From assembly GCA_022767075.1 (NCBI GenBank), contig JALEPP010000100.1, positions 1-51,138 of the forward strand: a stretch of 51,138 bases of DNA. Direction: 5' to 3'. The notes beneath the pieces are model-generated. The model saw only the letters and a program-made list of their open reading frames with translations, did not search any database and was not told the origin of the DNA. This document shows positions 35,603 to 45,485 of the stretch, piece after piece. Each line of letters starts with the position of its first letter. Within the stretch, counting starts at the first letter, position 1. A program made the translations under genes and the position numbers. The stretch comes from Agathobacter sp. GTDB lineage: Bacteria > Bacillota > Clostridia > Lachnospirales > Lachnospiraceae.

Positions 35603-35648
35603 GGACACCCCCTATTGGAAAACTTGACGTTCATAATTCACGAAAAAT

Positions 35649-35809
35649 TGTGGATAATGTGGATAAATGGGAAAAAGAGCTGGAAAAATGTAAGGTTTAC
35701 AAGGATTTCGACAAAAGTTGACATGTGGATAACTGTGGAAAAGTTCCACAAAAAAATCCACATGGTTTCCGACAAAAAAAGTGGGAAACTATGTGGATAA
35801 CGTGGATAA
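35649..35809. promoter_or_regulatory. Cluster of DnaA boxes between murC and dnaD
   Basis: Four exact DnaA boxes (TGTGGATAA on +, i.e. TTATCCACA on -) lie at 35649-35657, 35658-35666, 35724-35732 and 35792-35800. Near matches are TGTGGAAAA (35734-35742) and CGTGGATAA (35801-35809). Two pairs are directly abutting 9-mers. The segment is AT-rich and sits upstream of the helicase-loading operon. DnaA-box clusters away from the origin regulate transcription in Bacillus. Here DnaA would most naturally control dnaD-dnaI, or the cluster could be an origin-like element. Confidence 0.7.
35750..35798 (-). terminator. murC terminator whose stem is built from a DnaA box
   Basis: ATCCACATGGTTTCC (35756-35770) faces GGAAACTATGTGGAT (35784-35798), a 15-bp stem with one non-Watson-Crick pair and a 13-base loop. 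On the minus strand it is followed by a T run (35755-35750) and lies 12 bases after the murC stop. The outer 8 bp of the stem overlap the box at 35792. Confidence 0.7.
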
Positions 35810-37198
35810 CTATTTACCAAGAAGAGATTCGCCGATTTCTACAACGTTTCCGGCTCCCATGGTTATCAACAGGTCGCCGTTCATACAATTTTTTAATAAA
35901 AATTTTTCAATCTCTTCAAAAGAAGGAAAATAATAGGCCTGGGTGCCCTTTTCCTTTAACTTGGCTAGCAAATCCCTGGAGGTGATACCGTAGGTATTCT
36001 TTTCCCGGGCTGCATAGATGTCCGCAAGGATAACCAGATCTGCCATGGAAAGGACATCGGCAAACTCCTGCAAAAATGCCTTTGTTCTGGAATAAGTGTG
36101 TGGCTGGAATACTAACACAAGACGTTTGTGCGGGTAATTCCTTGCAGCGCTCAGGGTGGCATGGATCTCTGTTGGGTGATGTGCATAGTCGTCAATGATT
36201 GTGACTCCGTCTACGACTCCCTTGTACTGGAATCTGCGTTCGGCACCACCAAATTTGGCAAGGCCGGCAATGACAGCTGTGTGGTCCAGCTTCATCTCCT
36301 CTGATAAGGCAACCGATGCGAGAGCGTTTGATACATTGTGCGTTCCCGGAACATTGAGAGATATCTCCATGAGCTTTTGGCCGTGGGTCATAATAGTAAA
36401 GCTTGGGCAGGCCTTTTCGTTGTAGGAAATGTCGGTGGCATAAAAATCACATTCAGAAGATAGACCGTATGTAATCACCTTGCATGGGACATCGGATACC
36501 AGCTCCTTGTAATCCGGAATCTCCCCGTTGATGATAATGGCACCATCTTCCTTTACGTTGTGTGCAAATCTATGGAAGGAATTGCGCACATCGGCTAAAT
36601 CCTTGAAGAAATCCAGGTGCTCTGCCTCTGCGTTAAGAATGACAGCATATTTTGGATAAAAATGCAGGAAGCTGTTGGTGTATTCACAGGCTTCCGTGAT
36701 AAAGTGTTCAGAACCGCCGACGCGAATATTTCCTTGAATGGCCGGCATAATTCCTCCGACACTGATGGTTGGATCCGATTTCGCCTCCAAAAGAATCTGA
36801 CTCATCATGGAGGTGGTGGTTGTCTTTCCATGGGTGCCTGAGATTGCGATGGAGGATTGGTAGTTCTCCATAATCTGTCCCAGAAGCTCTGCCCTGGTAA
36901 GCATTGGAATTCCCATGGTTTTGGCTGCTAAAAATTCCGGGTTGTCATCTCGGATTGCTGCGGTGTAAACAACTAAATCAAGATCCGCTGTAATATTCTC
37001 TGCCTTTTGTCCATATAAAATAGAGATGCCTTTTGCGGAGAGTTCTCTTGTATAATCGGATTCCTTGTTGTCAGAACCGGAAATGGTGAAGCCTTCTGTA
37101 TGAAGGATATCGGCAAGGCCGCTCATGCTGACGCCTCCGATACCCATGAAGTAAACATGAATCGGGCATTTAAAATCTATTTGATACATAGTACGCAT
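35810..37198 (-). CDS. murC: UDP-N-acetylmuramate-L-alanine ligase
   Basis: Adds the first amino acid to UDP-MurNAc in the cytosolic stage of peptidoglycan synthesis. The 462 residues have the N-terminal Rossmann motif VYFMGIGGVSMSGLA, the ATP loop SGTHGKTTTTSMM, the EACEYTNSFLHF and ILNAEAEHLDFF regions, DDYAHHPTEIHATL and the C-terminal VFQPHTYSRTKAFL. The start is either the ATG at 37198 or the one three codons later, which is better spaced from AGGATGG. It is monocistronic here, ending in the DnaA-box terminator. Confidence 0.95.
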   Translation of the reverse strand: MRTMYQIDFKCPIHVYFMGIGGVSMSGLADILHTEGFTISGSDNKESDYTRELSAKGISILYGQKAENITADLDLVVYTAAIRDDNPEFLAAKTMGIPMLTRAELLGQIMENYQSSIAISGTHGKTTTTSMMSQILLEAKSDPTISVGGIMPAIQGNIRVGGSEHFITEACEYTNSFLHFYPKYAVILNAEAEHLDFFKDLADVRNSFHRFAHNVKEDGAIIINGEIPDYKELVSDVPCKVITYGLSSECDFYATDISYNEKACPSFTIMTHGQKLMEISLNVPGTHNVSNALASVALSEEMKLDHTAVIAGLAKFGGAERRFQYKGVVDGVTIIDDYAHHPTEIHATLSAARNYPHKRLVLVFQPHTYSRTKAFLQEFADVLSMADLVILADIYAAREKNTYGITSRDLLAKLKEKGTQAYYFPSFEEIEKFLLKNCMNGDLLITMGAGNVVEIGESLLGK

Positions 37199-37323
37199 AC
37201 CATCCTATATCGTTTTTTCCTATTATTATACACTTATTCCACTGATTAGCAAACTATGAACCATACATATTACTTGGGAAAAAATGGAAAGTCTTTTTGC
37301 AATTAAAAATGATAGGAAAAACA

Positions 37324-37352
37324 TTGTGATAACAGTGGTGCTATGGTATAAT
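37324..37352 (+). promoter_or_regulatory. Promoter of glgC-glgD
   Basis: TTGTGA (37324-37329), 17 bases, TATAAT (37347-37352). The GTG start of glgC is 39 bases further. Confidence 0.65.
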
Positions 37353-37391
37353 TTGTATATACAAATTTTGAACAGACAAGGAGTGAAGGAC

Positions 37392-38666
37392 GTGATTAAA
37401 AAAGAAATGATAGCCATGCTCTTAGCTGGTGGTCAAGGCAGCAGACTTGGAGTTCTGACAGCGGACGTTGCAAAACCTGCGGTTTCATTCGGCGGAAAGT
37501 ACCGTATCATCGATTTCCCATTGAGTAACTGTATCAATTCGGGTATTGATACAGTTGGCGTGCTGACACAGTATCAGCCGCTGCGATTAAATACTCATAT
37601 TGGAATTGGTATTCCATGGGATTTGGATCGCAATAATGGAGGAGTAACTGTATTACCACCATACGAGAAAAGCGATAATAGCGAGTGGTACACAGGTACA
37701 GCTAATGCCATCTATCAGAATCTCCGTTACATGGAGCAATACAATCCGGAGTATGTATTGATTCTTTCAGGAGACCATATTTACAAGATGGATTATGAGG
37801 TAATGCTTGATTTCCATAAGGAAAATCAGTCAGATGTTACCATTGCGACCATGCCTGTACCGATGGAGGAGGCATCCAGATTCGGAATTGTGGTAGCGGA
37901 TGAGAATAAGAAGATTACCGAATTCCAGGAGAAACCAGAGCATCCTAGCAGCAATCTTGCTTCTATGGGTATCTATATTTTCTCTTGGCCAGTACTTCGC
38001 GATGCACTGATTACCATGAAGGATCAAAACGGATGTGACTTTGGAAAGCACATTATCCCGTATTGCTTTGACAATGGCAAACGTTGTTTTGCATACGAAT
38101 TCAACGGATATTGGAAGGATGTAGGAACCCTTGGCTCTTACTGGGAAGCCAACATGGAACTTATTGACCTGATTCCGGAATTCAACCTCTATGAGGAATA
38201 TTGGAAGATCTACACCAAGAGTGATACCATTGAGCCACAGTACATATCAGGGGAAGCTCGTGTGGAAAGAAGTATTGTGGGCGAAGCTTCGGAGATTTAC
38301 GGAGAAGTAATTAATTCTGTAATTGGGCCGAATGTCTATATTGGCAAAGGAAGTGTCATAAGGGATTCCATCATCATGAAGGACACCACAATCGGTGAAG
38401 GTGTCATTATGGACAAATCTATTGTGGCAGAAGCTTGCCAGATCGGAAATAACACTGTATTAGGTTGTGGGGAAGAGGCTCCAAACACCTACAAAGAGAG
38501 CGTATATGCATTCGGTCTCGCAGTTGTAGGAGAAGCTAGTGAGATTCCAAGTGGCGTTAGAATTGGAAAGAATACAGCCATTGTAGGAAAAACCACCCCA
38601 GAAGATTATCCAAACGGAGAACTTCCAAGTGGAGCAGTGATTATTAAGGCAGGTGACAGAGTATGA
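37392..38666 (+). CDS. glgC: Glucose-1-phosphate adenylyltransferase (GTG start)
   Basis: Makes ADP-glucose from glucose-1-phosphate and ATP, the committed step of glycogen synthesis. The 424 residues have the nucleotide loop [46 protein letters not shown], the substrate motif [20 protein letters not shown] and the C-terminal left-handed beta helix ([20 protein letters not shown]). The track starts at 37284, inside the promoter; GTG 37392 with AAGGAG upstream is the start. It overlaps glgD by 4 bases (ATGA). Confidence 0.95.
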   Translation: MIKKEMIAMLLAGGQGSRLGVLTADVAKPAVSFGGKYRIIDFPLSNCINSGIDTVGVLTQYQPLRLNTHIGIGIPWDLDRNNGGVTVLPPYEKSDNSEWYTGTANAIYQNLRYMEQYNPEYVLILSGDHIYKMDYEVMLDFHKENQSDVTIATMPVPMEEASRFGIVVADENKKITEFQEKPEHPSSNLASMGIYIFSWPVLRDALITMKDQNGCDFGKHIIPYCFDNGKRCFAYEFNGYWKDVGTLGSYWEANMELIDLIPEFNLYEEYWKIYTKSDTIEPQYISGEARVERSIVGEASEIYGEVINSVIGPNVYIGKGSVIRDSIIMKDTTIGEGVIMDKSIVAEACQIGNNTVLGCGEEAPNTYKESVYAFGLAVVGEASEIPSGVRIGKNTAIVGKTTPEDYPNGELPSGAVIIKAGDRV

Positions 38667-39781
38667 AGGCAGTAGGTATAATTTTAGCGGGTGGTAATTC
38701 CAACCGTATGAAGGACTTAACCAAGAAACGTGCAATTGCAGCAATGCCGGTAGGCGGAAGTTTTCGTTGCATCGACTTTGCGTTAAGTAATATGAGTAAC
38801 TCGAGAATTCAGACAGTAGCAGTATTGACCCAGTACAATTCCAGATCCTTGAATGAACATTTAAGCTCATCAAAATGGTGGGATTTTGGTCGTAAGCAAG
38901 GAGGACTGTATCTTTTTACACCTACTGTTACCTCCGAAAATAGCGACTGGTATAGAGGAACTGCAGACGCGATTTATCAGAACATTGATTTCTTAAAACG
39001 TCGTCATGAGCCATACGTTATCATTTGCAGCGGCGATTGCGTTTATAAAATGGATTACAATGCTATGCTCGATTATCATATTGAGAAAAAGGCAGATATC
39101 ACAATCAGCTGCAAGGATATGCCGGAGGGAACAGACTTCAGCAGGTTTGGTGTTGTGCGCATGAATGAGGATTCCAGAATCATCGATTTTGAGGAAAAAC
39201 CATTAAAGGCACAGTCCAACACCATCTCTACAGGTGTTTATGTGATTCGCAGACGTCAGCTCATTGAACTTTTGGAGAAATCGGCAGAAGAGGGTCGTTA
39301 TGATATCGTAAATGATATTCTGATTCGCTACAAGAATGTTAAGAAAATTTATGGTTACAAGACGAAAGAGTACTGGAGTAATATCGCTTCCACAGAGTCT
39401 TACTACCAGACTAATATGGACTTCTTAAAATCTGATGTAAGAAGATACTTCCGCAGTGAGCCACGTATTTTCTCAAAAGTGGATGATTTGCCACCTGCAA
39501 AATACAACACCGGATCGGAAGTAAAGAACAGCTTGATTTCCAGCGGATGTATTATTAATAGCAAGGTGGAGAATTCGGTTCTGTTTAAGAATGTATTTAT
39601 TGGAAAGAACTGCGTGATTAAAAATTCAATCATTCTAAACGATGCATATATTGGGGATAATGCACATGTAGAGAATTGCATCGTAGAGAGCAGGGGAACC
39701 TTAAAGGCGAACACCTATTATTGTGGAGAAAACGGCGAAATTAAAATCGTATCCGAGCACAATGACCGCTACACGCTATAG
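38663..39781 (+). CDS. glgD: Glucose-1-phosphate adenylyltransferase regulatory subunit GlgD
   Basis: Partner of GlgC in Firmicutes; the GlgC/GlgD complex is more active than GlgC alone. The 372 residues keep the overall fold ([56 protein letters not shown]) but the nucleotide loop is degenerate (GGNSNRM in place of GGxGxRL), consistent with a weak or non-catalytic subunit. It shares ATGA with glgC, so translation is coupled. No glgA or glgB follows. Confidence 0.92.
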   Translation: MKAVGIILAGGNSNRMKDLTKKRAIAAMPVGGSFRCIDFALSNMSNSRIQTVAVLTQYNSRSLNEHLSSSKWWDFGRKQGGLYLFTPTVTSENSDWYRGTADAIYQNIDFLKRRHEPYVIICSGDCVYKMDYNAMLDYHIEKKADITISCKDMPEGTDFSRFGVVRMNEDSRIIDFEEKPLKAQSNTISTGVYVIRRRQLIELLEKSAEEGRYDIVNDILIRYKNVKKIYGYKTKEYWSNIASTESYYQTNMDFLKSDVRRYFRSEPRIFSKVDDLPPAKYNTGSEVKNSLISSGCIINSKVENSVLFKNVFIGKNCVIKNSIILNDAYIGDNAHVENCIVESRGTLKANTYYCGENGEIKIVSEHNDRYTL

Positions 39782-39806
39782 TGATAAGACCTAAGGAGGA
39801 GAAGGC

Positions 39807-40070
39807 ATGCAAATTACAGATGTACGAGTACGAAAAGTAGACAAAGAAGGCAAAATGAAAGCTGTAGTATCCATCACAATAGACGATGAGTTTGTAGTAC
39901 ATGACATCAAAGTCATCGAGGGTGAAAAAGGTCTTTTCATTGCAATGCCTAGCAGAAAGGCAACAGATGGGGAGTATCGCGATATCGCGCATCCAATTAA
40001 TTCTGCTACCCGTGATCATATTCAGACTCTTATTCTCGACAAGTATAAGGCTGAATTAGAAGCAGAATAA
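39807..40070 (+). CDS. spoVG: Septation / RNA-binding regulator SpoVG
   Basis: Small (87 residues) nucleic-acid-binding protein that affects sporulation, septation and surface polymers in Bacillus and Staphylococcus. Core: [59 protein letters not shown] and [22 protein letters not shown] precedes the ATG, 25 bases after glgD, and a good terminator ends the unit. Confidence 0.95.
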   Translation: MQITDVRVRKVDKEGKMKAVVSITIDDEFVVHDIKVIEGEKGLFIAMPSRKATDGEYRDIAHPINSATRDHIQTLILDKYKAELEAE

Positions 40071-40088
40071 CATTAACTGATTAACGAA

Positions 40089-40132
40089 ATAGCTGTGCTT
40101 CATCCAGGGATTAGAAGCACAGCTATTTTTTT
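40089..40132 (+). terminator. Terminator after glgC-glgD-spoVG
   Basis: ATAGCTGTGCTTC (40089-40101) pairs perfectly with GAAGCACAGCTAT (40114-40126), followed by seven T's. Confidence 0.92.
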
Positions 40133-40189
40133 ATCGACATTCTGTTAGATAATTATCGTTTATTCTGTGTGCGAAACAGCGTCCACGTG

Positions 40190-40218
40190 TTGACGGAAGC
40201 ATACTTCCATGGGATAAT
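40190..40218 (+). promoter_or_regulatory. Promoter of pth-mfd
   Basis: TTGACG (40190-40195), 17 bases, GATAAT (40213-40218). Transcription should begin near 40225, which argues against the track's pth start at that base. Confidence 0.7.
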
Positions 40219-40239
40219 GAGGCGATGGAGGATGTACAA

Positions 40240-40812
40240 ATGGTTTTGATAGTTGGATTAGGTAATCCGGATAAGAAATACGAGAAGACGAGACATAATA
40301 TTGGTTTTCAGGTCATTGATAAGATGGCGGAGAAATATCATATAGATGTGAAGGATAAGAAGTTCAAAGGACTGGTTGGTACGGGAATGATTGACGGTGT
40401 GAAGGTTATGCTTTTGAAACCCACTACTTATATGAATCGAAGTGGTGAAAGCGTAATTGAGGCTTTGAATTTCTATAAGCTGGATCCACAGCTTCAGATG
40501 GTGGTTGTATATGATGATATTACACTGGCTCCCGGAAATATCAGGGTGCGTAAGAAAGGGAGCGCTGGTGGGCATAATGGAATTAAGAACATTATTGCAC
40601 ATACCGGAACCCAGAATTTCATGCGTGTACGTGTAGGCGTTGGCGAGAAACCCCAGGGATGGGATCTTGCGGACTATGTAATGGGCGTACTGGATGGAGA
40701 AGACAAGGAACGTGTGGAAGAGGCAAAACTCGATGCCATTGAGGCTGTGTCTCTGATGATACATGATGAAATTGACAAGGCAATGAATGACTATAATGTA
40801 AAGAAGTATTAA
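40240..40812 (+). CDS. pth: Peptidyl-tRNA hydrolase
   Basis: Releases peptides from prematurely dropped peptidyl-tRNA. The 190 residues have GLGNPDKKYEKTRHNIGFQV (with the catalytic His in RHN), KPTTYMNRSGESV, VVYDDITLAPGNIRVRKKGS and AGGHNGIKNI. I start at ATG 40240, with GGAGG at 40227-40231. The alternative ATG at 40225 would sit at the expected transcription start without a ribosome binding site. mfd follows 20 bases later, a common order in Firmicutes. Confidence 0.94.
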   Translation: MVLIVGLGNPDKKYEKTRHNIGFQVIDKMAEKYHIDVKDKKFKGLVGTGMIDGVKVMLLKPTTYMNRSGESVIEALNFYKLDPQLQMVVVYDDITLAPGNIRVRKKGSAGGHNGIKNIIAHTGTQNFMRVRVGVGEKPQGWDLADYVMGVLDGEDKERVEEAKLDAIEAVSLMIHDEIDKAMNDYNVKKY

Positions 40813-40832
40813 GGTAAAAGATTGATTAGAAA

Positions 40833-43800
40833 ATGAAGGCATTTGTAGAACCACTGAGGGAGTTTGGCGAATTTGCTGAGATGGAGGCATTGCTGGACAA
40901 AAAGAATGGATTAATCAGTGTGTCCGGTTGCACCGACTCCCAAAAACCTCATATGATGTATGCAGTGAACGATGGTAGAAAAAACAAGATCATCGTTACT
41001 TTTAGTGAGCAAAAAGCCAGAGAAATGTTGGAGGACTATCTCTTTTACGACCCAAGCGCCGTGTATTATCCGGGGAAGGACGTGTTGTTTTATCAGTCAG
41101 ACGTAAGAGGGAACCTTTTGGCTGCTGAGCGAATCAATGCATTAAAGGCTATTTATGAAAACAAATACAGTACCGTAATCACAACCTTTGATGCGCTGAT
41201 GAACACCATGGCTCCGGCAGAGCTTTTGTGGGATGCAATCATACATCTTGCCCCGGAAAAGGAAGTGAACCTGGATCAATTGAAAAGCAAGCTGGTGGAA
41301 CTTGGATATTGCAAGGAGTATCAGGTGGATTCCAGAGGGCAGTTTGCTGTTCGAGGTGGGATTATAGACATTTTTCCTCTGACGGAGGAGAACCCGGTTC
41401 GTATTGAGCTTTGGGGAGATGAAATCGATGCCATTCGAAGCTTTGACGTGGAGACCCAGAAGTCCATTGAGGCCTTGGATGAAATTTATATTTATCCAGC
41501 GTGTGAAATGGTGCTTGATGATGTGCGGAAGGCAAAGGGCATCGAGGCTATGCGAAGGGAAGCAAAGAAGGTCTCTGATGCGCTGAGAAAGGAAATGAAA
41601 ACCGAGGAGGCACATCGCACCCTATCTATGGTGGAGGAGCTGGCGGAAGAGTGGTCCGAGCTTTCTATGACTGCCGGAATGGATGCCTTCCTTTCGTATT
41701 TTTTTGAAAAACCAATTGGGCTATTGGATTATTTTTCTCCGGAGAATACACAAGTATTTTTGGATGAAACTACCAGATGTGTAGAACAGGGCAAGCTGGT
41801 AGAAATGGAATTTACGGAGAGCATGAAAAACCGTTTGGAGAAGGGGTACATTTTGCCCGGACAGATGAAGGAGCTCTTTACGGTGAATGAGGTCTTGGGA
41901 AAGTTAAACCATTATCCTGCTATGGCAATGAATGCTTTAGATGTGAAAACCCATGGTTTAACAAATCTTGGACAGTTCAGCATTCATGCAAGGAATATGA
42001 ATCCATATAACAATAGCTTTGAGCTTCTGGTGAAGGATCTGAAGGCCTACAGGAAGAATGGATATCGGGTGATTTTGCTCAGTGGCTCCAGAACCAGAGC
42101 GAAGCGCCTGGCGGATGACTTGATGAATGAGGAAGTGACAGCCTTCTATTCGGAGGACTATGACCGCGTGCTGATGCCGGGAGAAATCATGGTATGTTAT
42201 GGAAAAATCCATAAAGGATTTGAGTATCCAATGATTCGCTTTGCGGTGATTGCAGATACGGATATTTTCTGGACGGAGAAGAAGAAAAAGAAGCATCATA
42301 GAAATTATGAAGGAGAAAAGATTGCTTCCTTCAACGATTTGGCGGTGGGAGATTACGTGGTTCATGAAAATCATGGACTTGGAGTATATCGAGGAATCGA
42401 GAAGATTGAAGTGGATCACACCGTAAAGGATTATATTAAGATAGAGTATTCGGGAGGCTCTAATTTATATATTCTGGCAACCCAGCTGGATTTGATTCAA
42501 AAGTTTGCGGGAAAGGATGCCAAGAAACCAAAGCTCAATAAGCTGGGGGGACAGGAGTGGAATCGAACAAAGACAAGAGTCCGAGGTGCTGTGAAGCAGA
42601 TTGCTGAGGATTTGGTGAAGCTATATGCCGTGAGGGAAAAGGAGCAGGGGTTTGTATACGGACCGGATACGGTGTGGCAGAAGGAGTTTGAAGAGCTGTT
42701 TCCTTTTGAGGAGACGGACGATCAGATTCGTGCCATTGAGGACACGAAACGTGATATGGAAAGCTCTAAAATTATGGATCGACTCATTTGCGGAGACGTA
42801 GGCTACGGCAAGACGGAGATTGCAATCCGGGCTGCGTTTAAAGCTGTACAGGAACAAAAACAGGTGGTATATCTGGTTCCCACGACTATTTTGGCGCAGC
42901 AGGTGTACAATAACTTTTCCCAGAGGATGAAGGATTATCCTGTGAATGTGGGGCTGCTTTGCAGATTTCGTTCTGCCACAGAGCAGAAAAAGACCATCGA
43001 GGATTTGAAAAAGGGTGCAGTAGATATCGTGGTTGGAACTCACAGGGTATTAAGTAAGGATGTGGAGTTCAAGGATCTGGGACTCTTAATCGTGGATGAG
43101 GAACAGCGTTTTGGGGTGACTCATAAAGAAAAAATTAAGCAGATGAAGAACAATGTGGATGTGCTTACTTTGACTGCAACTCCGATTCCAAGAACCCTTC
43201 ATATGAGCCTTATTGGTATTCGAGACATGAGTGTCTTAGAGGAGCCGCCTATGGACAGACTTCCCGTTCAGACCTATGTCATGGAATACAATGAGGAGAT
43301 GGTAAGAGAGGCCATTCATCGAGAGCTGGCAAGAGGGGGACAGGTCTACTATGTGTATAACAAGGTAAAAGATATCGATGATATGACACAAAGGATACAG
43401 GCTTTAGTGCCGGATGCCAATGTGGCATTTGCCCATGGACAGATGAAAGAGGCTATGCTGGAGAAAATTATGTATGGCTTTATCAATGGGGAAATTGATG
43501 TATTGGTTTCCACAACCATCATTGAGACGGGACTTGATATCTCCAACGTAAATACCATGATTATTCATGATGCGGACAATATGGGCCTATCGCAGCTATA
43601 TCAGCTGAGAGGACGAGTAGGACGCTCCAATCGAACAAGTTATGCATTTTTGATGTATCGAAGAAACAAAATGCTTAAGGAAGTGGCGGAAAAGCGACTG
43701 GCGGCAATCAAGGAGTACACGGAGCTTGGAAGTGGATTTAAAATCTCCATGCGAGACCTGGAAATTCGTGGAGCAGGCAATCTCCTTGGGGCGGAGCAGA

Positions 43801-44378
43801 GCGGCCATATGGAAGCCGTAGGCTATGACCTGTATTGTAAAATGCTGGGGGAAGCGGTGAAGGAGGCCAAGGGTGAAAGTACCGAGGAAAGCTTTGACAC
43901 TGCGGTGGATGTGAAGGTTACAGCGTTTATTCCGCCAACCTATATTGGGAATGAGATGCAAAAGCTTGATGTGTATAAGCGCATTGCAAGTCTTGAGAGC
44001 GAAGATGAGGTAGAGGCCATGCTGGATGAGCTGATTGATCGCTTTGGAGAACCGCCAAAATCTGTAATGAATCTCTTGTATGTAGCAAGAGTGAAAATCA
44101 GAGCTCATCGTTTATACATTACTGAGATTACCCAAAAGGGGCAGGAAATCCGCATGCAGATGTACCAGAAGGCAGCTATCCGCCCAGAGGGGATTCCTGC
44201 GGTGATAGAGGTTTTGTCTCCATCTATGCGATTTGTTCCGGACACAGAATCTCCATATTTTTGTTATACCATTGGAATCAATTCCAGAGATAGGAACATG
44301 GAAACCTTAGACCTTTTCGATAGGATATTGGGTATTTTAGAGGAAAACCTTCTGCCGAAAAAGGATGACAATACCTAG
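40833..44378 (+). CDS. mfd: Transcription-repair coupling factor Mfd
   Basis: DNA translocase that removes stalled RNA polymerase and recruits UvrA. The 1181 residues show, in order, the UvrB-like N-terminal modules (DPSAVYYPGKDVLFYQSD, RGQFAVRGGIIDIFPLTEEN), the RNA-polymerase-interacting domain (FNDLAVGDYVVHENHGLGVY), the RecG-like motor with Walker A CGDVGYGKTEIAIRAAF, the DEEQRFGVTHKEKIK box, LTATPIPRTLHMSLIGIRDM, ETGLDISNVNTMII and LRGRVGRSNRTSYA, and the C-terminal D7 domain. Length and order are normal. It shares a promoter with pth and has no strong ribosome binding site of its own, so it may rely on coupling. Confidence 0.96.
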   Translation: MKAFVEPLREFGEFAEMEALLDKKNGLISVSGCTDSQKPHMMYAVNDGRKNKIIVTFSEQKAREMLEDYLFYDPSAVYYPGKDVLFYQSDVRGNLLAAERINALKAIYENKYSTVITTFDALMNTMAPAELLWDAIIHLAPEKEVNLDQLKSKLVELGYCKEYQVDSRGQFAVRGGIIDIFPLTEENPVRIELWGDEIDAIRSFDVETQKSIEALDEIYIYPACEMVLDDVRKAKGIEAMRREAKKVSDALRKEMKTEEAHRTLSMVEELAEEWSELSMTAGMDAFLSYFFEKPIGLLDYFSPENTQVFLDETTRCVEQGKLVEMEFTESMKNRLEKGYILPGQMKELFTVNEVLGKLNHYPAMAMNALDVKTHGLTNLGQFSIHARNMNPYNNSFELLVKDLKAYRKNGYRVILLSGSRTRAKRLADDLMNEEVTAFYSEDYDRVLMPGEIMVCYGKIHKGFEYPMIRFAVIADTDIFWTEKKKKKHHRNYEGEKIASFNDLAVGDYVVHENHGLGVYRGIEKIEVDHTVKDYIKIEYSGGSNLYILATQLDLIQKFAGKDAKKPKLNKLGGQEWNRTKTRVRGAVKQIAEDLVKLYAVREKEQGFVYGPDTVWQKEFEELFPFEETDDQIRAIEDTKRDMESSKIMDRLICGDVGYGKTEIAIRAAFKAVQEQKQVVYLVPTTILAQQVYNNFSQRMKDYPVNVGLLCRFRSATEQKKTIEDLKKGAVDIVVGTHRVLSKDVEFKDLGLLIVDEEQRFGVTHKEKIKQMKNNVDVLTLTATPIPRTLHMSLIGIRDMSVLEEPPMDRLPVQTYVMEYNEEMVREAIHRELARGGQVYYVYNKVKDIDDMTQRIQALVPDANVAFAHGQMKEAMLEKIMYGFINGEIDVLVSTTIIETGLDISNVNTMIIHDADNMGLSQLYQLRGRVGRSNRTSYAFLMYRRNKMLKEVAEKRLAAIKEYTELGSGFKISMRDLEIRGAGNLLGAEQSGHMEAVGYDLYCKMLGEAVKEAKGESTEESFDTAVDVKVTAFIPPTYIGNEMQKLDVYKRIASLESEDEVEAMLDELIDRFGEPPKSVMNLLYVARVKIRAHRLYITEITQKGQEIRMQMYQKAAIRPEGIPAVIEVLSPSMRFVPDTESPYFCYTIGINSRDRNMETLDLFDRILGILEENLLPKKDDNT

Positions 44379-44393
44379 AAAAAGAACTATAAT
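44365..44393 (+). promoter_or_regulatory. Promoter at the end of mfd
   Basis: ATGACA (44365-44370), 17 bases, TATAAT (44388-44393), overlapping the last codons of mfd. It would drive the lipoprotein and aroK. Confidence 0.6.
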
Positions 44394-44426
44394 AATTCAA
44401 GTTAACGAAACATTTTAGGAGGAACT

Positions 44427-45464
44427 ATGAGAGGAAAGAAAATTGCGTCATTGTTACTTGCAATGACACTTGGAGTATCTGCATTGACAGGATGTGCAGC
44501 AGTAAATAAAAATGACACCATTGCGACATTAGGTGACAAAGAAATCAAAGCAGGCGTTGTAAATTTTATGTGTCGTTATCAGCAGGCTTCTGTGGAGGAT
44601 TATTATGTATCTGCCCTTGGAGAGGATCCATGGAGTCAAGATCCATACAGCAGTGGAACCAATATGCAGGATACCTTAAAGAATTCTGTTATGGAGAGCG
44701 TGCGGGAAATGTACACCGTAGCAGAGCACCTGGAGGATTATAACGTAGCGCTTACGGAGGATGAGAAGGCTGCGATTAAGGCTGCAGCAGAGAAATTTAT
44801 GTCAGACAATGACAAAGCGGCATTAGCGGAAATGGGAGCAACTCAGGAAATTGTGGAGGAGATGCTTACTCTGTACACTGAGAGACAGAAGATGTATGAA
44901 GCTATCATTAGTGAAGTAGATACCAATGTATCCGATGAGGAAGCCAACAAGAGAGCATATTCCATTCTTCGTGTAGGGATCGCGGGAAGCTATGATGAGC
45001 AGCATCAGTATACGGAATACACCGAAGAGGAGAAAGCGGAGATTATTACAGGAATTCAGGCTGTGTCAGATAAAATCCAGGAACCGGCTGATTTGGAGAC
45101 GGTAGCACAGGAGGCTGGCTACAATGTTACACAATCCACCTATGATGCGGATGATCAGTTAGAGGAAGCTCTTCGCAATGCCTTAGACGGCTTGAAGGAA
45201 GGGGAGATCTCAGATGTCATTACTTCTGATAACTATGCATATATTGTTCGTATCGATAAGGATACCGATGAAGAAGCAACGGCACAGAATCGCGAATCCA
45301 TTATCGCCAGCAGACAGGATACCAAGTATCAGGAGGTATTAAAGGCTTGGGAAGACGAGCTTGAGTGGAGCGTAAAAGAAAGTCTTGTAGAAAAGATTCA
45401 GTTTAAAAACTCTCTCACCTTAAAGGGCGAGGAAAGTGAATCTGTAGAGACTACAGAGCAGTAA
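44427..45464 (+). CDS. PrsA/SurA-like peptidyl-prolyl isomerase lipoprotein
   Basis: The 345-residue protein has a lipoprotein signal (KKIASLLLAMTLGVSALTGC, lipobox LTGC, Cys23), a helical SurA_N-type chaperone region and a parvulin-like part (SILRVGIAGSYDE..., ALRNALDGLKEGEISDVITS, DNYAYIVRIDKDTDEEA). It probably helps fold secreted proteins at the outer face of the membrane. The parvulin core is poorly conserved, so it may act as a chaperone only. AGGAGG precedes the ATG. It is probably co-transcribed with aroK, 21 bases on. Confidence 0.78.
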   Translation: MRGKKIASLLLAMTLGVSALTGCAAVNKNDTIATLGDKEIKAGVVNFMCRYQQASVEDYYVSALGEDPWSQDPYSSGTNMQDTLKNSVMESVREMYTVAEHLEDYNVALTEDEKAAIKAAAEKFMSDNDKAALAEMGATQEIVEEMLTLYTERQKMYEAIISEVDTNVSDEEANKRAYSILRVGIAGSYDEQHQYTEYTEEEKAEIITGIQAVSDKIQEPADLETVAQEAGYNVTQSTYDADDQLEEALRNALDGLKEGEISDVITSDNYAYIVRIDKDTDEEATAQNRESIIASRQDTKYQEVLKAWEDELEWSVKESLVEKIQFKNSLTLKGEESESVETTEQ

Positions 45465-45485
45465 GAAAGAGATAGGAATAACGTT

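Noticed and set aside
35649-35809. Chromosomal origin of replication
   Set aside because: There is no dnaA-dnaN nearby, and the ribosomal genes to the left read towards this point, against the usual rule of reading away from the origin. Kept as a regulatory cluster, with doubt.
40258-40890. Long minus-strand ORFs opposite pth and mfd (40258-40890, 41142-41615, 41958-42419, 43596-44108)
   Set aside because: Shadow frames of pth and mfd, without family features or ribosome binding sites.
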